A stretch of 64,000 bases of DNA from Clitoria ternatea (GCA_037962975.1 CM075674.1:37648501-37712500); one strand, 5' to 3'; shown: positions 34,602-46,683, counted from the first letter of the stretch. Notes: generated from the letters alone by a model not told the origin. Numbers and translations: made by a program.

Positions 34602-37600
34602 TGTCGCGACCAGGGTCCCGACGCGCGACGCAACTGGTTAAAGAAAAATAAAATAAAATTGAAACTACATTGAAATGGGGCCCTTGGGAGGCCTAAAGAA
34701 AATAAAGGGTTCAAGGAGTCGCCACTAATATTTATTAAGGAAAATATTAGGAAAACCTTTAAATAGCACTGGTTTTTAAAAAAAAATGAGATTCTGTTTA
34801 GTCCGGGAGTTGAATTACGGGAGGGGAAGGTATTAACACCCCACACTGTCCGTAAAAAAAAGGTTACCCAAATTGATCATGCATAATTTCAAAAAAATGA
34901 TTATCAAATATTTTATCCTTCATAAAAACAAGGATAAATAATATACATGATGATAAAAAATATATATAAATAAGAATAAAACAAAAATAATAATAAAACA
35001 TATCCCCTAAGTTTTTTTATTTTTTAGTTCTAAGAAAATAAACAAACAAATGATTAAAAGACCATAAAAATAAAAAAACAATAAGATGTTTTGTCTTAAT
35101 TATTTTCTAGTAAAAAAATAAAAAATAAAAAAATCCACTGATTTTATTGTGAAATATAAAGTTCAAAATAAATAAATAAATGAAAAAAAGTAAAAAACAT
35201 AAGAAAGAAAAAAAAAATAGAATTAAACACATCAACATGAAAATAAAGAAATATATATACACTTAATTAATTAAAATTGACAAAGGAACCTTATTTAATT
35301 ATTTTTTACAAAAAATAAGATTAATAAGATGTCTCATCTAAATTAATCTCATTTTAAATTTAAGAAAAAGATAAATGAGTAAATAACACATTATTTATTA
35401 GTCTTGGTTTTTGTCATTTTTTATGATAATGATTTTTCTTAATTATCAAAAGGTTACTAAGAGAAAATAATAGAAAATCATGACCATAATAAAAATGGAT
35501 AGTTATGTATGTATATATTTCTAAACTATTTAAAAATGGTCAAACATGAATAAATAAATAGAAAGTATAGAAAAATAAAAAAGTACAGGAAGATAAATAA
35601 CTAAAAATAAAAGCGCAGAAAAATAAATAATTAAAAAAATAAAGATACAAAATAAATAAAAATAAACATACAAAAATAAAAATAAATGGGTGGAAACATA
35701 AATACATAAAAAATAAAGGGGCAAAAAAATAAATACGTAAAATAAAGGGGTAGAAAAGTAAATACATAAAAATAAAGGGGCAAGAAAGTAAATGACAAAA
35801 ATAAAGAGGCAGAAAAGTAAATAATAAAAATAAAGGGGCTGAAAAGTAAATATATAAAAATAAAGGAGCAGAAAAGTAAATAACAAAAATAAAGGGGCTA
35901 GAAAGTAAATATATAAAAATAAAGGGGCAAAAAAGTAAACAATAAAAAATAAAGGGCTAGAAAAGTAAATAACAAAAATAAAGGGGAAGAAAAGTAAATA
36001 TATAAAAATAAAGGGGTAGGAAAGTAAATACATGAAAATAAAGGGGTAGGAAAGTAAATAATAAAAATAAAGGAGCAGAAAAGTAAATAAATAGAAATAA
36101 AAGGGCATAAAAATAATCATGTAGAAAATAAATAAATAAACTAATAATGACAGAAATGTAAAGTGTGGATAAATAAAGTGCGGGAAAATAAATTAACAAT
36201 AATAAAAATACAGAAAAGTTAATAAAGAAAAATAAAAGTGTAGAAAAATAAATAAAGAAAAATAAAGGTACAAATAAATAAATAAAGATGAAAATACAGA
36301 AAAATAAATAAACAGATAAATAACTGTAGAAAAATAAAGTACGGAAAAATAAAGTGCTTGAATATAATAAAGAAAAATAAAAGTGCAGAAAAAGTAAATA
36401 ACAATTATATAAAGATAAATAAATAAATGTAAATAAACATCCTTGTATTAATAAAAAATACCTTGGTACAAGAACAATTAAAGAGGAATTAGAACGGAAG
36501 TCGGGAAATCAATTTTGTGTAGATTTCCTTTGCTTTTGGCTTTGTTTGGACTCAATTTGAGGGTGTTTAAACACCGGTTACAACACTTATACAGTATTTT
36601 GGCTCACAAAACTCACATACTAAGACATACTAGAATGATGCACTCATTTTCCTAACTAAGATTACACAATATAATTTTAAGAAACAAAAACTTCTAAAAA
36701 ATCTCTCAAAAATTTAGCACTCTTTCCCCTCTTTTTCTTCTTCTTCCTCCAAAATACCTCAACATCACCTTCTATTTATAGGATAAAATTGGCATTGGAT
36801 CCTCCATAAATGATATCATTTTCCTACTTTTCCAATTTGTCCAAATTTGATGTCAATTTCCCCAATTTCCTCCAATTATCCAACCAAACTGGGTCCCACC
36901 TCCAATTACCACCGAACACCCCTTTTCTTTTTTTGTTTTTTTTTGGTTTTTTTGTTTTTGGCCCATTTTGTTTTTGGCCCTTTTTTTGGATTTTTTTGGA
37001 CCCATTTTCATTTTTTTTCAAATCTGTTTTTTTTTGCCCTTTTTTTAAATTTTTTTTTTGAATACAAATGAGTAATCACTTACTCTTATAGAAATATAAA
37101 TTATTTATTATACATGTGGCCATAAATAAAGTATCCAATAAAGATAAATTACTACCCACGCTATAAGGAGAAAAAAGGTAGTCATAAAACATCGTTTTCC
37201 CTCCCTTATTCTTTCCTCTTGGCTTCGGCATCCATCGGCCATTGCTTGAGAGAAATGAAGAAAGTTGATGAAATGAGAGGTGTGGTAGGAAATGAAGAGG
37301 AATTGAGTATTTATAGAAATGGGGAAGAGTTACTATTCTAACGGTCACTATGCAATTTTTATTATTATTTTTTAATAAAATATGATCCGGGTTGGCAACC
37401 TGGAATGGACGAGGTTCTAAGTACCGCACCACGTCACCAATAAGAACTGGTAAGTCATAACCGGGGTCTGAAATCATCAGCCAACTATGGACATTTCTCT
37501 TCACCCCGGTCGATAATTAAGCATTGGAGAATCTTCTGCAGGTTCACCTCCGGTGTGTCTTGAAGTTCGAGTACGGATCTATTTTCACTAACTTGAAGAA

Positions 37601-37821
37601 CCTCGGATTCCCACATATCTAAGATATAAAATACCATACTCCATTGAGGCTGTGCAAACTTAGAGTTGGTGAGGTAACACCGGTCAGGAGACCGTGCTAG
37701 GACCCCGGTTAATGCAGTCAAAATTGACTCTGGATTCTATACTCTTTTTTTTAATTCTTCTTTTTTTCATTTTTTTACATATTTTAATATACATTTTGCC
37801 GGACAAAAATAGGTGTTCACA
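34602..37821 (-). repeat. 5' LTR of the Ogre-like element (3220 bp)
   Basis: Plus strand TGTCGCGACC to GGTGTTCACA. Sense TATA box (CTATAAATACTC) near 37306-37317. Contains the A/G-rich tandem array (35690-36100) and about 110 bp (35205-35315) absent from the other LTR. The small ORF conserved in both LTRs (37076-37504 here) overlaps the promoter and is probably chance. Confidence 0.92.
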
Positions 37822-37826
37822 GTGAT

Positions 37827-38076
37827 GCTCTCTCACAATCCAGTCCTTCACTCCAACACTAAACATATGGAATTGGATATATTCTTTGTTAGAGATATGG
37901 TAGTTGCCAAGAAACTAATAGTGTCATATGTTCCTTCAGAAAATTAGTATGCTGACATCCTCACCAAAGCTCTATCTGCATCAAGGTTTCTGATTTTAAG
38001 AAATCATCTTCAGGTTGTGGATAAGACATCATTTCAGTTGAAGACTAAATCAAGAGAGGCTTTGATTAAGGGAGCA
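37827..38076 (+). pseudogene. Copia RNase H, distal part
   Basis: Continues the RNase H interrupted at 10583: SHNPVLHSNTKHMELDIFFVRD, then DILTKAL. It ends before the purine-rich TTAAGGGAGCA that precedes the 3' LTR. One stop is visible (FPSEN-stop). Confidence 0.9.
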
Positions 38077-38229
38077 TGTTAGAGAGTGTGTTAATATTCT
38101 CTTAATATTTTGTTGTAATAAACCCATCAAGTTTGTTATTAGTTTGTAATTTCCAAGAGTAAATATATTTCAAAATAAGTAATAAAATACAAAGTTTGTT
38201 TCTCTGTTTTTCTCTCTTGGTTTCTAAAA
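38077..38229 (+). repeat. 3' LTR of the copia element (153 bp)
   Basis: Starts TGTTAGAGAGTG and matches 6103-6268 closely except for a 13-bp deletion that removes TATATAAATA. It ends TTTCTAAA directly before the ATCTC duplication. Confidence 0.9.
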
Positions 38230-38400
38230 ATCTCTGTTTCTCATTTTGGTATTGCTTCCTTCATTGTTTGATTTCTTCTTTTGAAGATGGAAAAAACTTA
38301 CGTGTCCTTTTCATTTTGTGAACTTCATGGAAATTATCACTCCTAACTTCAAGGTCTAGCGTGTTCATTTTCTTTTGGGTACATTAGGATCATATTTTTT
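38230..38400 (+). other. Copy A of the Athila-like remnant, resumed after the copia insertion
   Basis: ATCTCTGTTTCTCATTTTGG and the following GATTTCTTCTTTTGAAGATGG match 51825-51930 of copy B. Similarity fades after about 38350. 38400-38820 is AT-rich and holds nothing I can assign. Confidence 0.75.
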
Positions 38401-38819
38401 TCTTATGTTTTCTGTTGTATATTCTCCTAGTTACAATTTAATTGCTCTAACTTAAATTAATATAAAAAATCATTTTTATTACGATATAAAAGCTTAATAT
38501 GGCAACAAACATTGATACATATGACAATAGGTCTAAAATCCCTCGACTATCTTGTTAAAAGTTGAATTTCTAATAAAGGAGAATGAAGCATACATTGTTG
38601 GTAGAGCCAATGTCCCTTAAGGGTTCTTCGACCGTTAAATATGTAGTCTAAACTAATTAGGGCATGAGTTGATGAAAAAAAAACTAATTAGGATTGTTTA
38701 AAACATAGTATTTAAAGATCTATAAGAGGTTAATTGTGGAAAACTTTATTAATTGAAATTACACATATGTTAAGGTAGTTTAGAAATGTTAGAATCACAC
38801 ACTATTTATAGATAAGCTA

Positions 38820-39115
38820 AAAATGTTGTTAACTTATTAATACTAATTTTATATTAAATATATTCAAATATAAATATTTTATTATTTTATAATGAGATAA
38901 AAAATTAATATTTTTCAATGATAATATTTTTAATGCATAAAATTGTAATTATATTATACAATATTAATTTATATCATACTATAAGAAAATAATATTATAT
39001 TTAATATATGTTCTTTATTATTATTGTTTTTTTTAAAATATTAAAGATAAATAAATACCCATAGGTATCCCTTTTTCAATCTGTGAATAAATGTGCCTAC
39101 TCTTATACTCATGGT
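38820..39115 (-). repeat. Probable inverted, diverged copy of the hAT-like insertion
   Basis: The reverse complement shows blocks like those of 5100-5548 in the same order: TATGGGTATTTA, TATTATTTTCTTATAGTATG, ATATAATTACAATTTTATGC, TTTTATCTCATTATAAAATA and AATATATTTAATA. No duplication or clear ends were found. Confidence 0.45.
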
Positions 39116-40205
39116 ACGGATACAAGTTGTTCTGTTCAAGAATTTGGGGTCAAGAGTTGACTGTCTTAACCGGGGTCAAAGGTTAAACTCTCTAACCGCA
39201 GTTACCTCACTAACTCAATCTTACACCGCCTCAGTGGAGTACGGTATTGTGCACCAAGGTTCAGTGGGAATCCCAGGTTCTTCAAGTAAAGGTTGCTATT
39301 GGTGTTCAGTTCGTATCGAAGTCAAAGAACCACACCGGAGGTGTACCTATAGAAGATTCTTTGATGCTTAAGTCAGTATGGTCACTAAGATAATGGTATT
39401 ACGGAGGTAACTTACAGGATTAGATCAGATCCTTCTTTAGTAATAAATGAGTTGTATTTATAGTGTTTACCTTAGTTTTGAAAGTGATTTGACCATCTTC
39501 CTAACTTACTGTTAATACAGTGTAAGCAGGGTCAGGTTGCTCATACCTCCTCTGACTCGTTGTTTGGTTGTCAGTTACGGGTCAGGGTTAAGGGAGGAAT
39601 CCGCAGTTAACCAACGGTTTCAAACCTCGGTCATAGACTTACTAACCTTTTCAGTGACGTGGCATGGTGCTCTTGGACCACAGTCTAGGCCCTGGTTACC
39701 ACCCCGGATCATTTACCCCTTAGTTTATTTTTGTAGTGTTACTACAATAAATGAACTATTTAAAGTCTGGTTGAAAAGATTATTGGGGTGTAAGTGCTGA
39801 TGTGCCAACACAACCGTGGTCTGATATACTTTGGGTTAGGTGAGGCATTTAATGCACCTCACCTGTAAAAGCTGTCATTTCACACGGATTACTGACGTGT
39901 CACATCACAATTGGTCGTATATTCCACGCGCCATCAAATGACGCCATTCCCAGGCGAAACGACACTCCTTTTTGGGCCGTGACGCTTAGTCTTCTACTTC
40001 GTCCATGGGCTACGACGGTTGAACTTCGGCCCATGCCTTTTTTCTACCTATAAAAACAAGCGTCTCTGCTATTTCACTTCATTCATTTTTTACCAAAACT
40101 CTACTCAACCGTTATCTGTTTTTGTTCTCCCACTTCGTCCTGGCTCGTACTCAAAGAACTGCTTGCATCATCCTTACAGGTAGCCTCTAAAAAACCCTCT
40201 CTACC
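39116..40205 (+). repeat. Probable LTR/leader of a truncated gypsy element
   Basis: Starts TGTTCTGTTCAAG. Blocks at 39150-39370 and 39600-39710 (TTAACCGGGGTC, GTTACCTCACTAACTC, TCAGTGGAGTACGGTAT, CACACCGGAGGTG, AGAAGATTCT, GTGACGTGG, CCCGGATCAT) are collinear with the first 450 bp (in sense) of the Ogre-like LTR, so this is a related LTR head in plus orientation. A TATA box (CCTATAAAAAC) lies at 40047-40057. The LTR 3' end and a primer site were not identified. Confidence 0.65.
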
Positions 40206-40920
40206 ATGTCTTCATTTTCTTCTAACCACGGCTAGGAACAAGATTCCTCTTATGAAATTATTTGAGACCATTCGATATCTTGGCCACCCGAGGTTCCTCG
40301 TCAGGGACCTCGGCTTACTCAAACGGATATCCGCAGGTGGATGACTTCGATTAACTTGGGCTCAACCTCCCGGGCGGAGTCTTCCACTTCTGGAGTTCAG
40401 AATCCTCTTTCACCTTTTCCTCTTGTGTCTCCAGACCGGAGTGAGAACTCCAGCGTAGTGCGTTACTACGCTGATGATACTGACTTTTACTTACAAGTCC
40501 CTTTTTTAGCGCACGTTGTAACCATGGACGCCGCCGACTCTTCAGTTTTGAGGAACGACCCCGACGACATCTTCATGATCATGGACAAAGTAAATTGGTT
40601 AGCTCATAAGGCTGAAAATCCTTATTTTTGGGTTTCTCAGGACGTGCTTCTCATATACAGCCGCCTCGCCAAGCCTTCAGACGGGGTGGAACTTAAAATT
40701 GAATATCATTGGCGCGCCAAGAAGTATATCGATTCGTTCACCCTTTTTGCCCCACACTCACAAAGCGGATCTACCACATTCCGAGGGACCACTTTATTTA
40801 TTTTCACGATTACACAATAACCAAGGTGGGAGTCCGGTTCCCCTTGAACAAGTTCGAGATGGGGGTGTTGCGTTTTTTAGACATCGCCTTGTATAGGTTC
40901 AGTCCAGTCCTTGCATAGGT
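40206..40920 (+). pseudogene. N-terminal part of a gypsy-type transposon protein, broken
   Basis: The ATG at 40206 is followed by stops near 40233 and 40263, then an open stretch (40341-40820) with RYYADDTDFYLQVP and WLAHKAENPYFWVSQDVLLI. Switching one frame near 40740 gives FIYFHDYTITKVGVRFPLNKF and EMGVLRFLDIA, a pattern common in N-terminal ORFs of legume gypsy-like elements (gypsy-type transposon domain). It is truncated near 40915, where TCCTTGCATAGGTTCAGTCC is repeated (40908, 40940). No function is retained. Confidence 0.65.
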
Positions 40921-41039
40921 TCCCCTTGAATAAAGAATATCCTTGCATAGGTTCAGTCCAGTCCACATAGGTCATAGTAGTTCAAGTTCTTGAATAAATA
41001 TTTCAGATTAAGTTACACGAGATGCTTAATTTATTAATA

Positions 41040-42287
41040 ACAATTATTATAAATTTTAAGTTAAAATTTATTGTTTTAAAATAATAATATTGTTATCTTT
41101 AAAAGGAGTAGGGGACTCCTCCAAATATTCTTATGTATTTTCATATTATATCCGTATCTCACCCCCCCTTACCTTGATTTTCTACCAAAAGTGAATTTGC
41201 TCTGCGCCTTCAAGTTCTAACAAAATATTAATACTAATTTATTTTAGTATAAGCATAAGATAAAAATTAAGATTATTATCAGAATGATAAATAGTAACTA
41301 TGCATAGTAATAGTAAATAGTAATGATAAATAGTAAATCATCAATAGTAACGGTAAATAGTAATTTTTAATAGTAATAGTAAATGGTAAATCATGAATAG
41401 AAAATTTTAAATAGTAGTGGTAAATGGTAAATCGTGAACAATAATAGTAAATAGTAAATTTTGAATAGTAATGGTAAATAGTAAATTTTGAATAGTAATG
41501 GTAAATAATAATTTTTAAATAGTAATAGTAAATAATAAATTTTGAATAGTAACAGTAACTAATAAATTTTGAATAATAACGGTAAATGATAAATTTTGAA
41601 TAATAACAGTAAAAGGTAAATTATGAATAGTAATAGTAAATAGTAAATAGTAAATAGTAAATAGTAATAGTAAAAATAACACATAGTGGTAATTTATTTT
41701 TACTATAGTAACTTATTCATAATAGTAATAGCATATTAATAGTTTAAGAGTGCTAAAAGAATAATCTAAATAATCATAAAAAGAATATAAAAGATATTAT
41801 TACCTTACACCTTCGGTAGAATCTCTTTTTACCAAAAGAGTTTACTTCCCACTAATTTTTTAAGCACTATCTCTCTAGATTTTCTCTCTAATTTTGGTGT
41901 GGAAATGTTGTAAATGAGTCATCTATTTATAGGAAGAGAATTTTACTATTTAAGATTACTTAATTATTTATTTTACTATTTATGATGTAAGTATTTACCA
42001 ACCGGTTACTATTCATGATGTAAGTATTTACCCATCGGTGACTATTCATGATGTAAGTATTTACCAACCGATGAGGTAAGCAATAAGTAAGCGATGATGT
42101 CGACAATGACATTTTGGTTATTAGATAAAAGGTTAAGGGTATTTTTGTTATTCTAAAAAAATGAAAAAAATATAAAAATTCCAAAAAATTATAAATTGTA
42201 TAAAAATCAAAAAGTTCTAAAGAACTATAATTAAATTCCTTTGAAATTTTATTTTAAATAAGAAATAATGAAATTAGGGGTGTTACA
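41040..42287 (-). repeat. 3' LTR of the deleted Tekay-like element, partial
   Basis: In minus orientation it starts TGTAACACCCCTAATTTC at 42287. The first 185 bp match 44047-44229. AAAATCAAGGTAAGGGGGGGTG (minus, about 41161-41182) matches the conserved LTR block at 2283. The distal part beyond about 41040 is missing or unrecognisable. Confidence 0.75.
41280..41730. repeat. TAGTAAA-rich tandem repeat
   Basis: An irregular array of AATAGTAATGGTAAATAGTAAATTTTG-like units of about 20-27 bp inside the LTR, derived from a shorter TAGTAAA/TAGTAAT unit. A related sequence repeats at 41990-42070 (TCATGATGTAAGTATTTACC, three copies). Confidence 0.85.
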
Positions 42288-42332
42288 ACTCTACTCCCCT
42301 TAAAAAAATTTCGTCCTCGAAATTTACACTTT

Positions 42333-44046
42333 TCAGTAAAACAAATAGGGATGAGACTCTTTCATCTCATTTTCTAGTTCCCATGTAGCATCTTCTCCTC
42401 TCGTTTCGCTCCAAATTTCCTGTACGAGTGGAATTTCCTTGTCCCTTAGCTTTTTTATTCTTCTGTCAGCTATTCTGACAGGTGGTGTATCATATGTAAG
42501 ATTATATTTAACTTGTATGACATCATGTTCAATAATGTGTGTAGGGTCAGATATATACTTTCGTAAATTTGACACATGAAAAACATTATGGATATTAGAA
42601 AGAAAAGGTGGTAATGCTATTTGGTAAGCAAGAGGACTAACTTTCTGAATTATTTGATATGGACCAATAAATCTAGGGGTTAGTTTTCGAGATTTCATTG
42701 CCCACCAACCCCAGTCGTAGGTATGACTTTCAAGAATACATGATCGCTTTCTTGAAATTTGAGCGGCTTCCTTCTTTTATCATAGTAACTTTTCTGCCTG
42801 CTTTGTGCTGCCTTCATCTTTTCCTGAACCATTTTGATTTTATCCGTGGTTTATTGTACCAACTCTGGTCCTAGCATTAAGTTTTCACCAATCTCAAACC
42901 AACATATCGGAGTCCTATATTTTCTTCCATATAATGCCTTTAAAGGTGCCATGCCAATGCTAGCATGGAAACTGTTGTTGTAGGTGAATTCCACATATGG
43001 TAAGAATTGATTCCAACTTCCTTTATGTTCTAACACACAAGCTCGTAACAAGTCCTTTAGAGATTGGATTGTTCTTTCTGATTATCAATTCATCTGAGGA
43101 TGATGCTAAACTCAGATGTAGTCATGTTCCCAAAGCCTTATGTAAGCTCTTCTAGAATTACGATGTAAAACGAGGGTCCCGATCAGAAATGATACTTGAA
43201 GGAATTCCATGTAATCTTATAATCTCCTCGATGTACAATTTTGCCAACTTCTCCATAGGGTAACGAATATTAATAGGAATAAAGTAGGCAGACTTGGTTA
43301 ATCTATCAACTATTACCCATATTGAATCATGTCCTAATGGAGTTTTAGGTAAAGAAGTCACAAAATCCATGGTAATGCTATCCCATTCTTATTCTGGTAT
43401 TTCCGTTGATTGTAGCATTTCAGGGGATTTTTGATGTTTTACTTTAACCTTCTAGCAAATTAGACATGCATCCATGTACTCCGCCACCGCTTTCTTCATT
43501 CCAAGCCACCAAAATAACTTCTTCAAATCTTGATACATTTTAGTAGCTCCAGGGTGAATGCTCACATAACTTTTATGACCTTCTTCCAGAATTGCTTTCC
43601 TCAACTCCTCTTGGTCAGGAATACACACTCGATCCTTATACCTCAGCAATTGGTCGTTTCCCATATTGAACTCGACTTCTTTTCCTTGTTTCAAGAGTTC
43701 TTTCTTCTCTTGCAGGAATTCATCCTCTCGTTGAGCCTCTAAAACTTGCCTCAGGAATTCACTTGTCACTTGCAACGCTCTTAATCTGTAGCTGTTAGCA
43801 TTAACCTTTACTGCTAGGTTAAGATCTCTAAAGTTCTCTATTAATTCCAACTCTTTTATCATCATTCCTTGTTTCAAGAGTTCTTTCTTCTCTTGCAGGA
43901 ATTCATCCTCTCGTTGAGCCTCTAAAACTTGCCTCAAGAATTCACTTATCACTTGCAACGCTCCTAATCTATAGCTGTTAGCATTAACCTTTATTGCTAG
44001 GTTAAGATCTCTGAAGTTCTCTATCAATTCTAGCTCATTAATCATC
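42333..44046 (-). pseudogene. Tekay-like integrase and chromodomain, deleted and decayed
   Basis: On the minus strand: a linker with a 61-codon in-frame duplication (ELELIENFRDLNL... twice), integrase zinc finger (HPGATKMYQDLKKLFWW, CLIC, near 43540-43450), rve core (MDFVTSLPKTPLG; IVDRLTKSAYF; SDRDPRF; 43370-43158), then stops and shifts to LRACVLEHKGSWNQFLPYVEF (near 43050), the GPYQII...HNVFHVSNL segment (42698-42590) and a chromodomain end (VPLVQEIW, EDATWELENEM) ending at 42333. RT, protease and gag are gone. A purine tract (AAGGGGAGTAGAGT) precedes the LTR at 42288. Confidence 0.88.
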
Positions 44047-44229
44047 ATTTTGGTTATTAGATAAAGGTTAAGGGTATTTATGTCATTCTCAAAAAAATGA
44101 AAAAAATATAAAAATTCCAAAAAATTATAAATTATAAATTGTATAACAATCAAAAGTTCTAAAAAACTATAATTAAATTCCTTTAAAATTTTATTTTAAA
44201 TAAGAAATAATGAAATTAAGGGTGTTACA
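44047..44229 (-). repeat. 5' LTR stub of the deleted Tekay-like element
   Basis: The first 183 bp of the LTR in sense (TGTAACACCCTTAATTTC at 44229), matching 42105-42287, joined straight to integrase-linker coding sequence. A deletion removed the rest of the LTR, gag, protease and most of RT/RNase H. Confidence 0.85.
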
Positions 44230-45154
44230 CATTCCCAAAATAAACTATTTTTAGGCTATAATTTGTTAGGATTTTTAGCTTGTATCTTAAGAATTATGCC
44301 ATTTTTGTTTGGTTTTCCTTTCTTTTTTTGCTTTGGCTTGTCCATGTGTTGTTTTTGCATTTTGAAAGTAAAAAGGTGAAAAAGGACCCATCTTGAGCCC
44401 AAATAGGAATGCAAGCATAAGGCAAAGTTAAAGGAGAGTCCAAGAAAAGTCAAAGTAAGCAAACTTAAGCCTAATGAAGCACCTGATGCACTCTATAGTT
44501 TAAGGAGGAATCTATGGCTTGGTCGTGGTCTCTTTTTTTATTCTGATTGGACCAAACTCATGTCTCATCTCTTTCCTCTAGGTATTCATTATTTTAGTTT
44601 CCTTTTCTATTTTACTAATTCATTATAGGTTTCTTTGTAACGATGACCACCACCATGAATAAGTAGTCAATTTTACTCTTAGGGATATAGGATTAATCTC
44701 AAATAGAAAAACTATGTGCCTATGATTCTTTTATTTGTTTTCATGTTTATACTTATTTTGTATTTTATGCTAGATTTCATTAACAATTCTAATAAGGAAT
44801 TATGACCACCTTAAAAAATTAATTGATTTTGTAGGAATAACCCCGATAAGTGGATCTTAGGGAGAGATGCACCTAAAAGAAACTTTACTAAACATGATTC
44901 ACTTAACTTTATAGGTTACTAGTTTGATAATGGGCATGAAATGGAACCCCTGGTGGTGTTTTAATTAATTGAATTCAAATCGTTAAAGTACTTTGTTAAT
45001 TTCCATTTATGATCAAGTCATTAAAAACCACAATATTTGCTTTGCTCAAAACTAAAGTATAAAGACCCACTGGTACCTAGTGATGCAGTGCATGTGGGAT
45101 CAATATTTTTATTACATGATAAAACCTATATGCTTGCGGGGGCTATCAAGTTTT
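44230..45154 (+). repeat. Probable Athila/Calypso-like 5' LTR remnant (copy B)
   Basis: Lies directly upstream of a primer-site remnant and gag copy B. TTTGTAACGATGACCACC near 44634 and CTATCAAG at the end recall legume Athila-type LTRs. The left end is not defined. I see no gene here. Confidence 0.5.
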
Positions 45155-45172
45155 TGACATTGTTGCCGGGGA
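45155..45172 (+). other. Decayed tRNA-Asp-type primer-binding site
   Basis: TGACATTGTTGCCGGGGA matches the intact site at 27861-27878 at 13 of 18 positions; all five differences are transitions (G to A or C to T). Confidence 0.65.
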
Positions 45173-45472
45173 CTACGATCCACTGGAACCGATTAAGTTT
45201 GCAAACCTTGGGATTGAGCTTTTTTTCAATTTACTCTTTTACTGTGTAGATATTATATTTACTGTTATGTTTTCTCTGTTTACTCTTTTCTCACAAAAGA
45301 TGCTAGTTGAAAAGGAACCAATTTTGTGGACACCAACTAGAAGACTTTAATGCTCATTTAATAGTTTTCTTATAACTCTATGCAACTCTTACAATGAGGG
45401 CTAGGTGAAGCACAATCATGGTTTAGGTCTATCCACGAAGTGCTAAGGTTACTTAGGAACAGTTATCTAGAG

Positions 45473-46683
45473 TAAGGATGTAAATATGGGGTGCAGATAG
45501 TATACTATCCACACTCGTACTTGTTAAAATATGTGGTCATCAATACCCGTGGATAGTTGTTACTGGTACATAAGGTATCCATTTAATACTTAAAAATATA
45601 ATAAAAGTAACACATAGTGTACTAAATATTATATTATTCTAGTATGAATCTGAACTGTCCTGAACCGGGGTCAAGAGTTTCGGCGTCAGGTCAGCCACAA
45701 AAGTAAGAGATTTAGATTTTGTACATCGGTACAGTGGGTATCCGGTATTATAGTCCAATCTCTCAGTGGGAGAAAATCGGTCTTGCTGTCCTGGAGATCC
45801 TACACACCGGACCTTCGCGTTGGATGGGGGCAAAGGGGGGTGCCACCTGCAAAGAGACTCCGACGATCAAGTTAGTGGTAGTGTGCAAGAAGCATGCATA
45901 TAATAGTGCAAGAAGGAAAGCAAGAAGCATCAGACGTCTAGAAGAGTAGAAGATTCGAAGGCGTAATAGCATGCACCGTTCAAGTATTTATAGATGCTCA
46001 TGAATATGGACCTGATTAGGCCAGGGGACTAGGCACTGTTCCTCTGTTATGGTGGCTCGAGGAAAGAATAATGCTCATTCTATTTTGTCAGAGCATGGGA
46101 AAATATATTTATTTAATCTATCGTGGGAGACAAGCATGGGCTAAGTGGCGAGGCGCGTTCCCCTCGTGGGATGGATTCGTCATGGGAGACTGAATCGCAA
46201 CACTGTTCCCAAGGCCACTTATAAGTGTCTACTGGCAATCCGATGTAGGAGGCATGGTGCATCCGATGTGGGAGGTGTCAATCATGGACTTACCGGTCTT
46301 GGGAGAACGCTCAGACGGTTCTGTAGGTCTGATGTATTACCTGCGGAATCGGTAGCACAGCCAGATCGGATGACACGTCACTATTGTCTTAGGGCCGGTA
46401 TCAAGACCGGATCAGAATCAATATAAATTAGTAAACTATAATACAATTACAATTTAATAATTAAAAATATCATCATGAATCAATAATAATTAAATTTTAT
46501 CTCATTAGAAAATAGTTAAAATTTTAAGATTTATATATATTTAATAAAAATAATTGTTGATAAGTATGTGGATACCTAGGAGCAAGTAATGCAATATCCT
46601 ATCTACCCATTTAACAAATTTACGAGTACCCAATAGGAATATATTTTTGGATAGGCTAGAGACAAATTTTTTTAATAAGCTTA
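45473..46683. mobile_element. hAT-like insertion in gag copy B, itself interrupted
   Basis: The same element and position as 5100-5548, flanked by ATCTAGAG (45465-45472 and 46684-46691). A 764-bp solo LTR splits it at 45651. Confidence 0.6.
45651..46414. mobile_element. Solo LTR, 764 bp, target duplication GAATC
   Basis: TGAACTGTCC to ACCGGATCA with GAATC at 45646-45650 and 46415-46419; copy A has the single uninterrupted GAATC at 5277-5281. GC-richer than its surroundings. The head AACCGGGGTCAAGAGTT resembles the gypsy LTR head at 39116. Contains GATGTAGGAGGCATGG and GATGTGGGAGGTGTC as a short internal repeat. No internal retroelement domain: a product of LTR-LTR recombination. Confidence 0.88.

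Larger units (their letters stand above)
10583..37821 (-). mobile_element. Ogre/Tat-like Ty3/gypsy element on the minus strand
   Basis: A 27.2-kb span including an 8.9-kb nested element, so about 18.3 kb of its own sequence, in the normal Ogre range. Read on the minus strand: 5' LTR (34602-37821), primer site, ORF1 before gag, gag, protease with G-patch, a short intron, RT, RNase H, an extra archaeal-type RNase H, integrase, a repeat-bearing 3' UTR, polypurine tract and 3' LTR (10583-13672). ORF1, the intron between protease and RT, and the dual RNase H are known hallmarks of the Ogre branch of Tat. Every coding block carries stops or shifts. Confidence 0.92.
6103..38229 (+). mobile_element. 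Ty1/copia element (Ale/Retrofit-like), split by a nested element
   Basis: Short LTRs (6103-6268 and 38077-38229), tRNA-iMet type primer site, degenerate gag-pol and a purine tract before the 3' LTR. Target duplication ATCTC at 6098-6102 and 38230-38234. The uninterrupted target is present in copy B at 51825-51829. Removing the nested element (10583-37821) leaves about 4.9 kb, normal for the clade. The Ale/Retrofit assignment rests on the very short LTRs and is inference. Confidence 0.92.
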
